From an uncultured Acidaminococcus sp. (GTDB lineage Bacteria > Bacillota > Negativicutes > Acidaminococcales > Acidaminococcaceae), in contig CAJMHI010000019.1 in NCBI GenBank assembly GCA_905213155.1, positions 1 to 34,305 of the forward strand: 34,305 nt of DNA, in the 5' to 3' direction. Under the pieces are notes generated by a model, which saw only the letters and a program-made list of their open reading frames with translations, did no database searches and had not been told where the DNA came from. The position numbers and the translations under genes were made by a program. Positions within the stretch are counted from its first letter, which is position 1, and each line of letters opens with the position of its first letter. Shown here in pieces: positions 6,656 through 15,660 of this stretch.

Positions 6656-8101
6656 GTGACAGACAATAAACCCCTGCTTTCTGCCGTGGAAAAGTATCGG
6701 CAGCAGCATGTGTATCCCCTCCACACGCCCGGTCATAAAGGCGGTCGTGGTGCGGATAAAGATCTCCAGCATCTAGTGGGGGATGTGGCACTTCAAAGTG
6801 ATGTTTCCTTGATGGCGGAATTGGATGATCTGCATCATCCATCAGGTTGTATCCAGGAGACAGAAAAACTGGCGGCCCATCTCTACGGATCTGACCGGTG
6901 CTTTTTGGGCGTTAATGGCACCACAGGGCTGATTCACAGTATGCTTTTGGGAGCCTTGCATCCGGGAGATAAAATCATTCTCCCCCGCAACTGCCATCGC
7001 AGCGTACTAGGCGGATTGATTTTAGGCGGATTGGTGCCTGTATATTTGCAGCCGCCCTATAACGATGCCTGGCATATGGTTTTACAGGTTACACCGGAAC
7101 AGGTGGAACAAGCTTTTCAGGAGCATCCGGATAGTAAAGCTGTATTTTTGACCACGCCGGATTATTTTGGCCTGGCGGCAGATACTAAAAGCATTGCGGA
7201 AATTGCCCATGCACACGGTGCGGTGCTGTTAGTGGACGAAGCCCACGGGCCTCATCTGGGCTTTTCTGAGAAACTGCCACCTTCTGCCATTGCCTGCGGG
7301 GCGGATGCGGCGGCCCAAAGTACGCATAAAATCCTGGGGGCTATGACCCAGTGCAGCCTGCTACAGGTCAGCTATAAACGGCTGCGCCCGGAAGCGATGG
7401 AAGCTGCGGCAAGCCTTATGGCGACTACAAGCCCCAATTATCTTTTAATGGGATCTTTGGATGGGGCACGTGCCCAGCTGGCAGCGTGTGGTAAAATGAT
7501 GGCAGAAGCTTCTATCCGGGCCGCGCAGCGGTTGCGGAAAGCACTGCATACCATTTCCGGTCTGCCCGTTTTGGAACAAGAACTGATCGGCAAAGGCGGC
7601 GTTGTGGCTATGGACCCTGGGAAAGTGACCATCCGTGTCAGCGCTTTGGGCGTAACGGGGCCGGAGGCAGCAGATGCCTTGCGGAAAGAAGGCGTGGCGG
7701 TGGAACTGGTGGATGAGGAACATGTTTTGTTTCTTGTTACCTATGCGGATGAAAATCCGGAATTTCCTAGTGTGATCAGAAAAATTGTCGATACCTTGCA
7801 GAAGATCCGCAGACCCGGGCATACGGTTTTGCCAGCAGCACCCGTAAACAGGTTGCCTGAGCATGTGCTCCTGCCACGGGAGGCGTTTTTTGCGCCGCAT
7901 CATCCGGTGGCCTTTGTGGAAGCGGCAGGAAAAATCGCAGGGGAGAGCATTAGCTTTTACCCGCCCGGAATTCCTGTTGTGATGCCTGGCGAGAAAATTT
8001 CGGCGCAGCTGCTTTCTTATTGTGATACGATGCGAAAACGAGGGCTTACGATCAGCGGTCCGAAGGATCCTTCGCTTAGGCAGATTGAGGTACTATCATG
8101 A
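6656..8101 (+). CDS. Orn/Lys/Arg decarboxylase family PLP enzyme (YaaO-like)
   Basis: A 481-residue fold-type I pyridoxal-phosphate enzyme. It has the N-terminal signature HTPGHKGG at 23-30, the cofactor Asp in DEAHGPH at 194-200, and the Schiff-base Lys225 in STHKILG. A C-terminal decarboxylase domain ends the protein. It is the short form, lacking the N-terminal wing domain of inducible E. coli LdcI/AdiA, and is comparable to B. subtilis YaaO, also encoded immediately before tmk. The family decarboxylates ornithine, lysine or arginine to make polyamines or their precursors; the substrate here is not decidable by eye. The start is GTG 6656, eight bases after AAAGGAG. Its stop overlaps the tmk start (ATGA). 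Confidence 0.88.
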   Translation: MTDNKPLLSAVEKYRQQHVYPLHTPGHKGGRGADKDLQHLVGDVALQSDVSLMAELDDLHHPSGCIQETEKLAAHLYGSDRCFLGVNGTTGLIHSMLLGALHPGDKIILPRNCHRSVLGGLILGGLVPVYLQPPYNDAWHMVLQVTPEQVEQAFQEHPDSKAVFLTTPDYFGLAADTKSIAEIAHAHGAVLLVDEAHGPHLGFSEKLPPSAIACGADAAAQSTHKILGAMTQCSLLQVSYKRLRPEAMEAAASLMATTSPNYLLMGSLDGARAQLAACGKMMAEASIRAAQRLRKALHTISGLPVLEQELIGKGGVVAMDPGKVTIRVSALGVTGPEAADALRKEGVAVELVDEEHVLFLVTYADENPEFPSVIRKIVDTLQKIRRPGHTVLPAAPVNRLPEHVLLPREAFFAPHHPVAFVEAAGKIAGESISFYPPGIPVVMPGEKISAQLLSYCDTMRKRGLTISGPKDPSLRQIEVLS

Positions 8102-8718
8102 GTAAACAAGGGCTGTTTTTAACGCTGGAAGGGCCGGATGGTGGAGGCAAGACCACCCAGGCAGAAAAAATTTCCCAATGGTTCCAACTGTATGGCAGAA
8201 AAACCATTGTGACACGGGAGCCGGGAGGTACGGAGCTGGCTGAACAGCTCCGGGAATTTGCACTGGATCCGGACCGTTCTCTCTCTCCGAAAACGGAAGC
8301 GCTGCTGCAGCTGTCCGCCCGGGCAGATCATGTGGATCAGGTAATTCGTCCAGCGTTATCGGCGGGGAAAGTGGTGATCTGCGACCGGTTCAGTGATTCC
8401 ACGCTGGTCTATCAAGGTGTATTAGGTGGTCTGGATCTTTTGGAACTGCGCCAATTGGGGAATTTTGCTACCGATCATCTGGTACCGGATCTGACCATCC
8501 TCCTGGACGGAGATCCGGAAGCTTTATTGCTGCGCCGCAGGGCCCGGGGGGCAGTAGATAAATTTGAACTGGCCGGACTGGATTTTCAGAATAAAGTGCG
8601 CCAGGGCTATTTGGCGCTTGCCAAAGAAGAGCCGGAACGGTTCTTTGTGGTGGATGCCTTGCAGAATGTGGCAGTCATCACTGCGGAGATTGTAAAACGG
8701 CTGGAACGTTATAAATAA
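8098..8718 (+). CDS. tmk: thymidylate kinase (dTMP kinase)
   Basis: A 206-residue enzyme that phosphorylates dTMP to dTDP, essential for dTTP supply. The P-loop EGPDGGGKTT is at residues 11-20, followed by the TREPGGT nucleotide-binding segment, the DRFSDSTLVYQG substrate motif (DRY/F type) and a lid region with RRRARG. The ATG overlaps the stop of the preceding decarboxylase gene by four bases, indicating coupling. The next gene, holB, follows after 13 bases. Confidence 0.97.
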   Translation: MSKQGLFLTLEGPDGGGKTTQAEKISQWFQLYGRKTIVTREPGGTELAEQLREFALDPDRSLSPKTEALLQLSARADHVDQVIRPALSAGKVVICDRFSDSTLVYQGVLGGLDLLELRQLGNFATDHLVPDLTILLDGDPEALLLRRRARGAVDKFELAGLDFQNKVRQGYLALAKEEPERFFVVDALQNVAVITAEIVKRLERYK

Positions 8719-8731
8719 GAAAGGGCAGGCT

Positions 8732-9772
8732 ATGTGGGACGGGATCATCGGACACCAAGAGAATAAGGCGTTTTTGGAGCATATGCTCCAGGGTGAGCGC
8801 AAAACCCCGTCCTTACTATTTTACGGTCCGGAAGGTATTGGGAAAAAGAAAATGGCACAGCACTTTGCCAAGGCATTTTTGTGTCTTAGAGATCCTTTAC
8901 ACATGTGCTCGTGCGAAAGCTGCCGTGCCATGGAGCAGGGAGCCCATCCGGATTATTTGCAAGTGGAACCTCAGGGTGCCTTTATTGTCCTGTCCCAGAT
9001 CCAGAATCTGGTGAAAGTGGCAGCAATGGCACCGGTGCTCAGCCACTATAAAGTGTGTCTCATTGACCAAGCCGACAAGATGAATGAAGCGGCCCAGAAC
9101 AGTCTTTTGAAGCTGCTGGAAGAGCCGCCAGCGTATTGGTTATTTATTCTGGTGACCGATCATGTGGAACGGCTTTTGCCAACGATTCGCAGCCGGGTCA
9201 TTCAGCTTCATTTTGCCCTGCTGACGAAAGCAGAAACCCAGAAGGTATTGGAACTTCTGCCTTCTCTGCCAAATGCAGCGCCGGGAGATGAAGCTTGGCA
9301 GGCGTGGACGGCACAAAAAAAGATTTTGGCATCTCTCGCAGGGGGCAGCGTAGGAAAAGCCGTAGCTATGTTTCAGGCCAATGCCCTGGAACTTAGAAAA
9401 GAACTTTTGGAAATACTGGGACACATAGGACAGGGGGATCTGCTGACGTTTATGGCAGGGATTCCGCTAGTGCTACGCAGCGAGCGGCAGGAAAGTCTTG
9501 TGATTCTTGAACTGCTTGCGCTGCTGCTACGGGACGGGCTGGTTCTTAGCACCCGTCTGACGGTCCCTTTATATAATGAAGACCTGCGGGGGAAACTGAC
9601 CACACTGTTTGCCAAGTGGCCAGTAGAAGCACTCCGCAGTGCATTGGATATGCTACAAGAAGCTCGGCAGGGTGTGGGTTCTTTTGTGAACCGGCGCCTG
9701 GTGCTGGAAGCTTTATTTTTACAGATCGGAAAGGAGGTGGCCCATGGTCACCATCGTGGGGGTCCGGTTTAA
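8732..9772 (+). CDS. holB: DNA polymerase III subunit delta prime
   Basis: A 346-residue clamp-loader subunit of the AAA+ fold. The P-loop-like GPEGIGKK is at residues 32-39, a Cys-rich zinc-binding insert at 51-64, and NSLLKLLEEPP and TIRSRVIQL (sensor 1 and SRC-type arginine finger) in the middle. The zinc cysteines are at 51, 59, 61 and 64, slightly closer than the usual C-x8-C-x2-C-x2-C. The start is ATG 8732. The 3' end overlaps the ricT start by 29 bases. The tmk-holB-ricT order is conserved in Firmicutes. Confidence 0.93.
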   Translation: MWDGIIGHQENKAFLEHMLQGERKTPSLLFYGPEGIGKKKMAQHFAKAFLCLRDPLHMCSCESCRAMEQGAHPDYLQVEPQGAFIVLSQIQNLVKVAAMAPVLSHYKVCLIDQADKMNEAAQNSLLKLLEEPPAYWLFILVTDHVERLLPTIRSRVIQLHFALLTKAETQKVLELLPSLPNAAPGDEAWQAWTAQKKILASLAGGSVGKAVAMFQANALELRKELLEILGHIGQGDLLTFMAGIPLVLRSERQESLVILELLALLLRDGLVLSTRLTVPLYNEDLRGKLTTLFAKWPVEALRSALDMLQEARQGVGSFVNRRLVLEALFLQIGKEVAHGHHRGGPV

Positions 9773-10628
9773 ACGGGCCGGGAAAATTTACTATTTTATA
9801 CCAGGAGACTATGCGCTTACCATCGGGGACCACGTCATTGTGGAAACTGCCCGGGGAATTGAATATGGAACCGTGGTTTTGGGTCCGAGGGAGATGGAAG
9901 AAAGCCAGGTTGTCCATCCTTTGAAAAATGTAGTGCGTAAAGCAACAGAAGCCGACGACCAGAAGGCGGCAGAAAACCGCCAGAAGGAAAAAGAAGCCTA
10001 TGCCATTTGCGAGAAAAAAATTGCCGCCAGGAAGCTACCCATGCATCTGGTCAATGTGGAATATACGTTTGACGTAGGAAAAATCGTCTTTTATTTTACC
10101 GCAGATGGCCGGATTGACTTCCGGGAACTGGTGAAAGATCTGGCGGCTGTATTCCGTACGCGGATTGAGCTGCGGCAGATCGGGGTGCGGGACGAAGCTA
10201 AGACCTTGGGCGGTATCGGCTGCTGCGGGCGGCCTTTGTGCTGTGCCAGCTTTTTGGAAGATTTCCAGCCAGTCTCTATCAAAATGGCCAAGGAACAAAA
10301 TCTTTCTCTTAATCCAACAAAGATTTCCGGGATTTGTGGCCGTTTGTTGTGCTGCTTAAAATATGAAAGCGGGATGTATTGTGACCGCTGTCCCAAGAAA
10401 AAGAACCAGGAACGGGAAAAACAGATTATCCCCAAACCCGGTATGAAAGTGGTTACCCCCAGCGGGGAAGGCATGGTTATGCGGATCAGCCGCCGGGAAC
10501 AAATGGTGGCGGTGGAATTATCCCCGGGAAACCAGATTGAAGTGGGATGGGATGAAATTGTGGAAGTGGTTTCCCAGGCTGAAAAGCCACAGCATCGTTC
10601 CAATCATCGGGGAGACAAACGTGGATAA
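9744..10628 (+). CDS. ricT: RicT/YaaT, PSP1-domain stage 0 sporulation protein
   Basis: A 294-residue PSP1-domain protein. The cysteine motifs GCCGRPLCC at 159-167 and CGRLLCCLKYE at 198-208 are hallmarks, with another pair at 213 and 216. In B. subtilis RicT works with RicA and RicF as an Fe-S complex that aids RNase Y in mRNA maturation. Here the neighbours yaaQ, yaaR and yabA seen in Bacillus are absent. ATG 9744 is preceded by GGAGGTGG and lies inside holB. Its last 8 bases overlap the next start. In a non-spore-former it would act in RNA processing rather than sporulation. Confidence 0.93.
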   Translation: MVTIVGVRFKRAGKIYYFIPGDYALTIGDHVIVETARGIEYGTVVLGPREMEESQVVHPLKNVVRKATEADDQKAAENRQKEKEAYAICEKKIAARKLPMHLVNVEYTFDVGKIVFYFTADGRIDFRELVKDLAAVFRTRIELRQIGVRDEAKTLGGIGCCGRPLCCASFLEDFQPVSIKMAKEQNLSLNPTKISGICGRLLCCLKYESGMYCDRCPKKKNQEREKQIIPKPGMKVVTPSGEGMVMRISRREQMVAVELSPGNQIEVGWDEIVEVVSQAEKPQHRSNHRGDKRG

Positions 10629-11340
10629 AACGCTGCGTCTGGACTGCCTGCCGGATGGAGTAACAAAAATCTGGCAGGATCCCACGGAATTTTGCTTTAC
10701 CACCGATGCAGTATTTTTGGCAGCTTTTCCCCATGTGGTGAAGAATGCCAAGGTACTGGATTTGGGGTGTGGCACAGGGGCCGTGAGCCTTTTGGTGCAG
10801 CAGCGGGGGGCAGGCCATGTACTGGGCATTGACAATAATCCCCGGATGGTGGCGCTGTTGCAGGAAAGCATAAAAAGCAACGGACTTACCCAGACCGTGG
10901 AAGTAAAGCAGATGGATGTACGAGAACTCCCGCAGCTTTTTACTAGTGAAACCATGGATCTGGTTCTGGCCAACCCTCCCTACCGGATAGGGGGGCGCAA
11001 GCGTCGGAACGGAATGGCAGCCTGTCACGAAACAGATACCACGCTGGAAGATTTTTTTCGGGCTGCCTCCTATGCGCTGAAAACCAAAGGACGCTTTGCT
11101 CTGGTACAGTTGCCAGAGCGATTTACGGAAGCGGTACTTTTGGGAGCCAAGTACCATTTGGAATTAAAAAAACTCCAGTGGGTTCATGCCAAAGTGGAAC
11201 GGCCGGCCTGGATTTTTCTGGCGGAATTTGTGAAAGGGGGGCACCCAGGTCTTTCGGTGCTGCCTCCTCTTGTTATGTATACGCCTACTGGCGGGTATAC
11301 CCAGGATACCCTTGCGTATTACGGAAAAAATGAGGCATGA
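10621..11340 (+). CDS. trmN6: tRNA1(Val) (adenine(37)-N6)-methyltransferase (YabB-like)
   Basis: A 239-residue class I SAM-dependent methyltransferase with VLDLGCGTGA at 45-54 and the catalytic NPPY at 118-121, which marks amino-group (N6-adenine) methylation. The N-terminal half has the TrmN6/YabB pattern Q-D-P-x-x-F-x-x-x-T-D-A-V-F-L-A. The start is GTG 10621 after GGGGAG at 10609-10614, overlapping ricT by 8 bases; an upstream ATG at 10537 would add 28 residues from inside ricT. It probably modifies tRNA, fitting the following genes. The exact target base is inferred from the family. Confidence 0.85.
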   Translation: MDKTLRLDCLPDGVTKIWQDPTEFCFTTDAVFLAAFPHVVKNAKVLDLGCGTGAVSLLVQQRGAGHVLGIDNNPRMVALLQESIKSNGLTQTVEVKQMDVRELPQLFTSETMDLVLANPPYRIGGRKRRNGMAACHETDTTLEDFFRAASYALKTKGRFALVQLPERFTEAVLLGAKYHLELKKLQWVHAKVERPAWIFLAEFVKGGHPGLSVLPPLVMYTPTGGYTQDTLAYYGKNEA

Positions 11341-11342
11341 TC

Positions 11343-12224
11343 ATGGAAGCAAAAAAAGGTGTTTTGTACTTGTGCGCCACGCCCATCGGCAATCTGGAGG
11401 ATATGACCTTTCGGGCTGTGCGGATGCTAAAAGAAGCGGACCTGATTGCGGCAGAAGATACCCGGCATACCCGGCAGCTTTTGAATCATTTTGAAATTCA
11501 TGGCAAACCGATGCTGAGCTATCATGAAAACAATAAGGAAAAAGCGGGGCCGGTTTTGCTGCAGGCACTGGAAGATGGGAAAAATGTTGTTCTGGTCAGT
11601 GACGCCGGGTTTCCGGGGATTTCAGATCCTGGGGAAGCGGCTGCCAAAGAAGCGATTGCTCACGGCTTTTTGGTAGTCCCTATACCGGGGGCAAATGCGG
11701 CCTTGACGGCACTGGTCGCTTCCGGGCTTGGTACCACACCGTTTTTCTTTGGGGGATTTTTGCCTAAGACAAAAACAAAGCGAAGAGAGCAGCTGGAAGC
11801 GTGGAAAAAAATTCCGGCGACACTTATCCTTTATGAAGCCCCTCATCGCATCCGGGAAGTGTTGCAGGATATGGAAGCTGTCTGGGGCAATCGGGATATG
11901 GCCATGTGCCGGGAACTGACTAAGATTCACGAGGAGTTTTTCAGAGGCAGTACTGCAGAAGTAAGGCAGCACCTGGATGAAAATCTGCCCCGAGGAGAAT
12001 TTGTCCTAGTGATTGCCCCGGAAAAGATAGAACCGGCAGCGCTTACGGAAGACCCGCTGGATGTTGTGAAACAGCTGGTAGCAGGCGGTTTGGATAAAAA
12101 AGAGGCCCTTGCCCAAACGGCTAAAAAATACAAAGTTCCTAAACGGGAACTGTATAACAGACTGGTGCGGGAAAATGGAGCACAAGGAGAATATGATGGA
12201 AAAGTGGCTGGCAGTCAGCATTAA
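11343..12224 (+). CDS. rsmI: 16S rRNA (cytidine(1402)-2'-O)-methyltransferase
   Basis: A 293-residue TP-methylase-family enzyme that 2'-O-methylates C1402 in the decoding centre. Conserved segments are LYLCATPIGNLEDMT at the N terminus, AEDTRHTRQLL, SDAGFPGISDPG and PGANAALTALVASGL. ATG 11343 is seven bases after GAGG; an ATG at 11337 overlapping the previous stop is only one base from that site and is less likely. The gene follows trmN6 without a gap and its 3' end overlaps prmA. Confidence 0.96.
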   Translation: MEAKKGVLYLCATPIGNLEDMTFRAVRMLKEADLIAAEDTRHTRQLLNHFEIHGKPMLSYHENNKEKAGPVLLQALEDGKNVVLVSDAGFPGISDPGEAAAKEAIAHGFLVVPIPGANAALTALVASGLGTTPFFFGGFLPKTKTKRREQLEAWKKIPATLILYEAPHRIREVLQDMEAVWGNRDMAMCRELTKIHEEFFRGSTAEVRQHLDENLPRGEFVLVIAPEKIEPAALTEDPLDVVKQLVAGGLDKKEALAQTAKKYKVPKRELYNRLVRENGAQGEYDGKVAGSQH

Positions 12225-13137
12225 AATTGCACATGCAGCTGTAGAAGCGGTGGCAGACCTATTGGAGGACGTAGGGGCGCGCAACGGGGTCGTGATTGAA
12301 GACCCCCAGCTCTTGAATGACCTGCTGCAAAGTGATACCTGGGAATTGTGCGATATTCCGGAGCAGGAAAATCCAGAAGTGGTGACGGTAACGGCCTACT
12401 ACCCGGAAAACGGGGAATTGCAGGGGAAACTGGATCGTATTGAGCAAGGTTTGGCCACCATTGCCCAGCGCATTGGAGAGTTTCGCTTTGGGCCTACGCT
12501 TTTTCAAACCATCAGCGAAAAAGACTGGGCGAACCAGTGGAAACAATTTTTCCATACCACGCACGTAGGAAAGAAAATCGTAATTAACCCTTCCTGGGAG
12601 AAATACACCCCTCGGCAAGGAGAAAAAGTCATCGTCCTGGATCCGGGTATGGCGTTTGGCACAGGGACCCATTCTACGACCAGCATGTGCATTCAGCGTC
12701 TGGAGGAATTGGTAGCGCCGGATATGGTCGTCTTTGATGTGGGAACTGGCAGCGGTATCCTGGCGATGACGGCGGCACTTTTGGGAGCCCGGCAGGTGCA
12801 TGCTGTAGATATTGATGCCAAGGCAGTGGACGTCGCCCGGGAAAATATTGCGCAAAATCATCTGGATGGCACCATAACAGTAAGCCAGGGCAATCTGCTG
12901 GACGCAACGGACGGGAAAGCGGATCTTATCGTGGCAAATATTATCGCGGCCGTTATTGTTGCGGTGATGCCGGAAGTGGCGGGCAAGCTAAAAGAGCATG
13001 GACGCTTTTTGGCCAGTGGTATCATTAAAGAGCGGTTGCCGGAAGTAGAAGCAGCTGCAGCAAAACAAGGCCTGCAGATTTTGGATGTACAACGTAAAGC
13101 AGGATGGTGCGCTGTGACCATGGGAAGGACAATGTGA
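12196..13137 (+). CDS. prmA: ribosomal protein L11 methyltransferase
   Basis: A 313-residue enzyme that trimethylates ribosomal protein L11. After the N-terminal substrate-recognition domain come GMAFGTGTHSTT at 151-162 and the SAM-binding DVGTGSGILA at 181-190, both diagnostic of PrmA. NIIA near the NPPF-type catalytic position follows. ATG 12196 is six bases after AAGGAG; ATG 12193 is an alternative adding one Met. It overlaps rsmI by 29 bases and shares one base with the rsmE start. Confidence 0.94.
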   Translation: MEKWLAVSIKIAHAAVEAVADLLEDVGARNGVVIEDPQLLNDLLQSDTWELCDIPEQENPEVVTVTAYYPENGELQGKLDRIEQGLATIAQRIGEFRFGPTLFQTISEKDWANQWKQFFHTTHVGKKIVINPSWEKYTPRQGEKVIVLDPGMAFGTGTHSTTSMCIQRLEELVAPDMVVFDVGTGSGILAMTAALLGARQVHAVDIDAKAVDVARENIAQNHLDGTITVSQGNLLDATDGKADLIVANIIAAVIVAVMPEVAGKLKEHGRFLASGIIKERLPEVEAAAAKQGLQILDVQRKAGWCAVTMGRTM

Positions 13138-13871
13138 TGTACCGCTTTTTTGTAAACCGGGATTTTCAGGATACTATGTACATTGATGGACAGGACGCCC
13201 ATCATATTATCCATGTGCTTCGGCTGAAACAGGGCGAAAAGATCCAAATTGTCAGTCTGGATCAGATCACCGCAGTGATGAAAATCACAGGCTTTAGGGA
13301 TAACAAGGTGCTGCTGCAAATAGTGGAAACCATGGAGCCCAATCATGAGCCGTCTGTAAAGGTCTCACTGCTGCAGGGTCTGCCTAAGCAGGACAAATTG
13401 GAGTGGGTAATCCAAAAGGCGGTGGAATTGGGAATTCATAGCGTGTGCCCTGTCATGATGGAACATTCTGTGGTGCGGCTGGATGCGGATAAAGCAGTAA
13501 AAAAGCAAGTGCGGTGGGAAAAAATCGCGGAAGCAGCGGCTAAACAAAGCAAAAGGGACAGCATCCCGCAGGTAAACCTACCACAGCCGTTCCGTGAGGC
13601 AGTAGAGGCCTGCGCGGCAGAACTCAAAATCGTGGCCTACGAAGTGGAAGATACCCGGGGCATCCGAGAGGTCCTGCACGCTCATCCGGAGATTCATTCC
13701 GCTGCTTTTTTAATCGGCCCCGAAGGGGGTATTTCCAAAGAAGAATTTACTTTTTTACAGGAGCAGGGATGGCACAGTGTCAGCCTGGGGCCTAGGATTA
13801 TGCGCACGGAAACGGCAGCCTTGGCAGCGCTGACAGCCATTATGTACGAGACGGGAAATTTGGGAGGATAG
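13137..13871 (+). CDS. rsmE: 16S rRNA (uracil(1498)-N3)-methyltransferase
   Basis: A 244-residue SPOUT-fold methyltransferase. The N-terminal PUA-like part has HHIIHVLRLKQG, and the C-terminal knot has LIGPEGGISKEE and SLGPRIMRTETA, the SAM-binding signatures of RsmE. It methylates U1498 of 16S rRNA. The ATG at 13137 begins with the final A of the prmA stop, after AAGGA at 13124-13128. The prmA-rsmE-mtaB order matches B. subtilis yqeT-yqeU-yqeV. Confidence 0.95.
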   Translation: MYRFFVNRDFQDTMYIDGQDAHHIIHVLRLKQGEKIQIVSLDQITAVMKITGFRDNKVLLQIVETMEPNHEPSVKVSLLQGLPKQDKLEWVIQKAVELGIHSVCPVMMEHSVVRLDADKAVKKQVRWEKIAEAAAKQSKRDSIPQVNLPQPFREAVEACAAELKIVAYEVEDTRGIREVLHAHPEIHSAAFLIGPEGGISKEEFTFLQEQGWHSVSLGPRIMRTETAALAALTAIMYETGNLGG

Positions 13872-13882
13872 AACAAGGCAAG

Positions 13883-15202
13883 ATGAAAACCATTGCTTTT
13901 TATACACTGGGCTGCAAGGTGAACCAATCGGATACGGCCAGCATGGAAAAACTGTTTGAGCAGGATGGGTTTTCCGTGGTGCCGTTTGACGAGGACCATC
14001 CGGCAGAGATTGTGCTGATTAATACCTGTGTGGTAACTAACGCCGGGCAGGGGAAAAGCCGACGGATCATTCACAGGGTCAGCCGTATGAAACCCAAACC
14101 GCTCATTGTGGTAACTGGCTGTTATCCCCAGACGGCTCCGGACGAAGTACTGGAAATTCCCGGTGTGGATATTCTGATCGGAAGCCAGGACCGGAAACAG
14201 GTGGTGGAGCTGGTTAAACAGCGCCTGGAAGAGAATCCGGAAGCTGCCCCGCTGAATACTGTGCACACTATGGATGTGGGGGAAGCCTTTGAAAATATGG
14301 AAGCGGCGGTGGACCAAAGCCGCAACCGGGCCTTCTTAAAAATTCAGGAGGGCTGCGACCAGTACTGTGCCTACTGCATTATTCCCTATGCCAGGGGCCA
14401 TCTTCGCAGCCGCAGCCTGGAAGATATCCGGCAAGAGGTGGCTCGTTTAGCGGAAGGGCATTTTCAGGAAATCGTCTTAATCGGCATTCATTTAGGCTGT
14501 TATGGCAAAGAAGATCCCAAAGGTCCCCGGCTAAGCGATGCGGTAAAAGCTGCGTTATCCGTTCCCGGTGTGCCGCGGTTCCGCCTGGGCAGCCTGGAAA
14601 GCGTAGAAGTTGACGAAGCGCTGCTTGCGCTTATGGCGCAGGATAAACGGCTATGTGCCCATTTGCATCTGCCTCTCCAGGCGGGCTGCACGGAAACTTT
14701 GAAACGGATGCACAGACCCTATGATACGGAAAAATTTAAAGCGTTGGTAAATCGTATCCGGGCTCTTGTGCCGGATGTGGCCATTACTACGGATGTGATT
14801 GTGGGATTTCCGGGAGAAACGGAGGAAGATTTCCAGCAATCCCTTACTTTTATAGAATCTATGGGATTTGCCAAAATCCATATTTTCCCCTATTCTCCGC
14901 GAAAAGGTACACCGGCTTCCCTCATGCCCGGGCAGCTGACAAATAAAGAAAAGCAAAACCGGGTGCACCGCCTGGAGGTCGTTGATGCCAAAAGCAATTT
15001 GCACTATCGTTTGTCCTGGCTGGGCAGAACGTCTACCGTACTATGGGAACAGAAAAATAAGAAAACAGGCCTTTGGGAAGGACTAACGCCGCAATATTTG
15101 CGCGTCTATACGGACAGCCCGGCAGCTAGCAAGGGAGAAATTACCCCTGTCCTTTTGAAAAATATCTATGAGGATGGGCTAAAGGGTGTTATAATAGAGT
15201 AA
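13883..15202 (+). CDS. mtaB: tRNA t6A37 methylthiotransferase
   Basis: A 439-residue radical-SAM methylthiotransferase that converts t6A37 to ms2t6A in tRNAs reading ANN codons. The N-terminal UPF0004 domain carries cluster cysteines 11, 49 and 80. The radical-SAM triad is C158-x3-C162-x2-C165 in CDQYCAYC, and a C-terminal TRAM-like region ends the protein. The TLGCKVNQ start motif assigns it to MtaB rather than MiaB or RimO. It follows rsmE by 11 bases and is the last gene of the long operon. The next gene has its own promoter in its 3' end. Confidence 0.95.
   Translation: MKTIAFYTLGCKVNQSDTASMEKLFEQDGFSVVPFDEDHPAEIVLINTCVVTNAGQGKSRRIIHRVSRMKPKPLIVVTGCYPQTAPDEVLEIPGVDILIGSQDRKQVVELVKQRLEENPEAAPLNTVHTMDVGEAFENMEAAVDQSRNRAFLKIQEGCDQYCAYCIIPYARGHLRSRSLEDIRQEVARLAEGHFQEIVLIGIHLGCYGKEDPKGPRLSDAVKAALSVPGVPRFRLGSLESVEVDEALLALMAQDKRLCAHLHLPLQAGCTETLKRMHRPYDTEKFKALVNRIRALVPDVAITTDVIVGFPGETEEDFQQSLTFIESMGFAKIHIFPYSPRKGTPASLMPGQLTNKEKQNRVHRLEVVDAKSNLHYRLSWLGRTSTVLWEQKNKKTGLWEGLTPQYLRVYTDSPAASKGEITPVLLKNIYEDGLKGVIIE
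15187..15195 (+). promoter_or_regulatory. extended -10 promoter for the HIT gene
   Basis: TGTTATAAT (TGn plus perfect TATAAT) lies in the last codons of mtaB, about 33 bases before the HIT start. No -35 is recognisable. Confidence 0.5.
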
Positions 15203-15228
15203 ATCTATAGGTACAGGGGGGTGAAATT

Positions 15229-15564
15229 ATGGCGGACTGTGTATTTTGTAAAATCATTTCCGGCGAGATTCCCAGCAAACGAGTTTATGAAGATGATCAG
15301 GTGATTGTGATTAACGACATGAATCCTGGGGCACCGGTGCATGTACTGGTGATCCCTAAGGAACATACCGAAAACATCCTGACAGCCTCCCCTGACGTGC
15401 TGCTCCATGTGAAAGAGATCCTGCCGCAATTGGTAAAACAGCTGGGTCTTGAGGAAAAAGGCTTCCGGGTCGTAGTCAATACCGGATCCTGGGGCGGTCA
15501 AAGCGTGCCCCATCTGCATTTCCACATCCTGGGCGGTAAAGAACTTGGCTGGCCTCCCTGCTAA
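15229..15564 (+). CDS. HIT family protein (HINT subfamily)
   Basis: A 111-residue histidine-triad nucleotide-binding protein. The catalytic HLHFHIL triad has His95, His97 and His99, and Cys4, Cys7 and His46 are in position for the structural zinc of HINT proteins. HINT enzymes hydrolyse adenosine phosphoramidates and aminoacyl-adenylates. The ATG at 15229 follows a strong GGGGGGTGA. It sits between mtaB and rpsU, a spot occupied by other genes in Bacillus. Confidence 0.93.
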   Translation: MADCVFCKIISGEIPSKRVYEDDQVIVINDMNPGAPVHVLVIPKEHTENILTASPDVLLHVKEILPQLVKQLGLEEKGFRVVVNTGSWGGQSVPHLHFHILGGKELGWPPC

Positions 15565-15571
15565 TTGTTTG

Positions 15572-15601
15572 TTGACATAGCACTTGGTTATAAGGTATAA
15601 T
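15572..15601 (+). promoter_or_regulatory. promoter of rpsU
   Basis: Perfect TTGACA at 15572-15577 and perfect TATAAT at 15596-15601, 18 bases apart. A leader of about 50 bases then precedes the rpsU start. Confidence 0.85.
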
Positions 15602-15660
15602 AACAAGGTGTTAATGTTAAATTACACTTCCCGAAAGAGATGGTGGAGGGAGGGATATAG

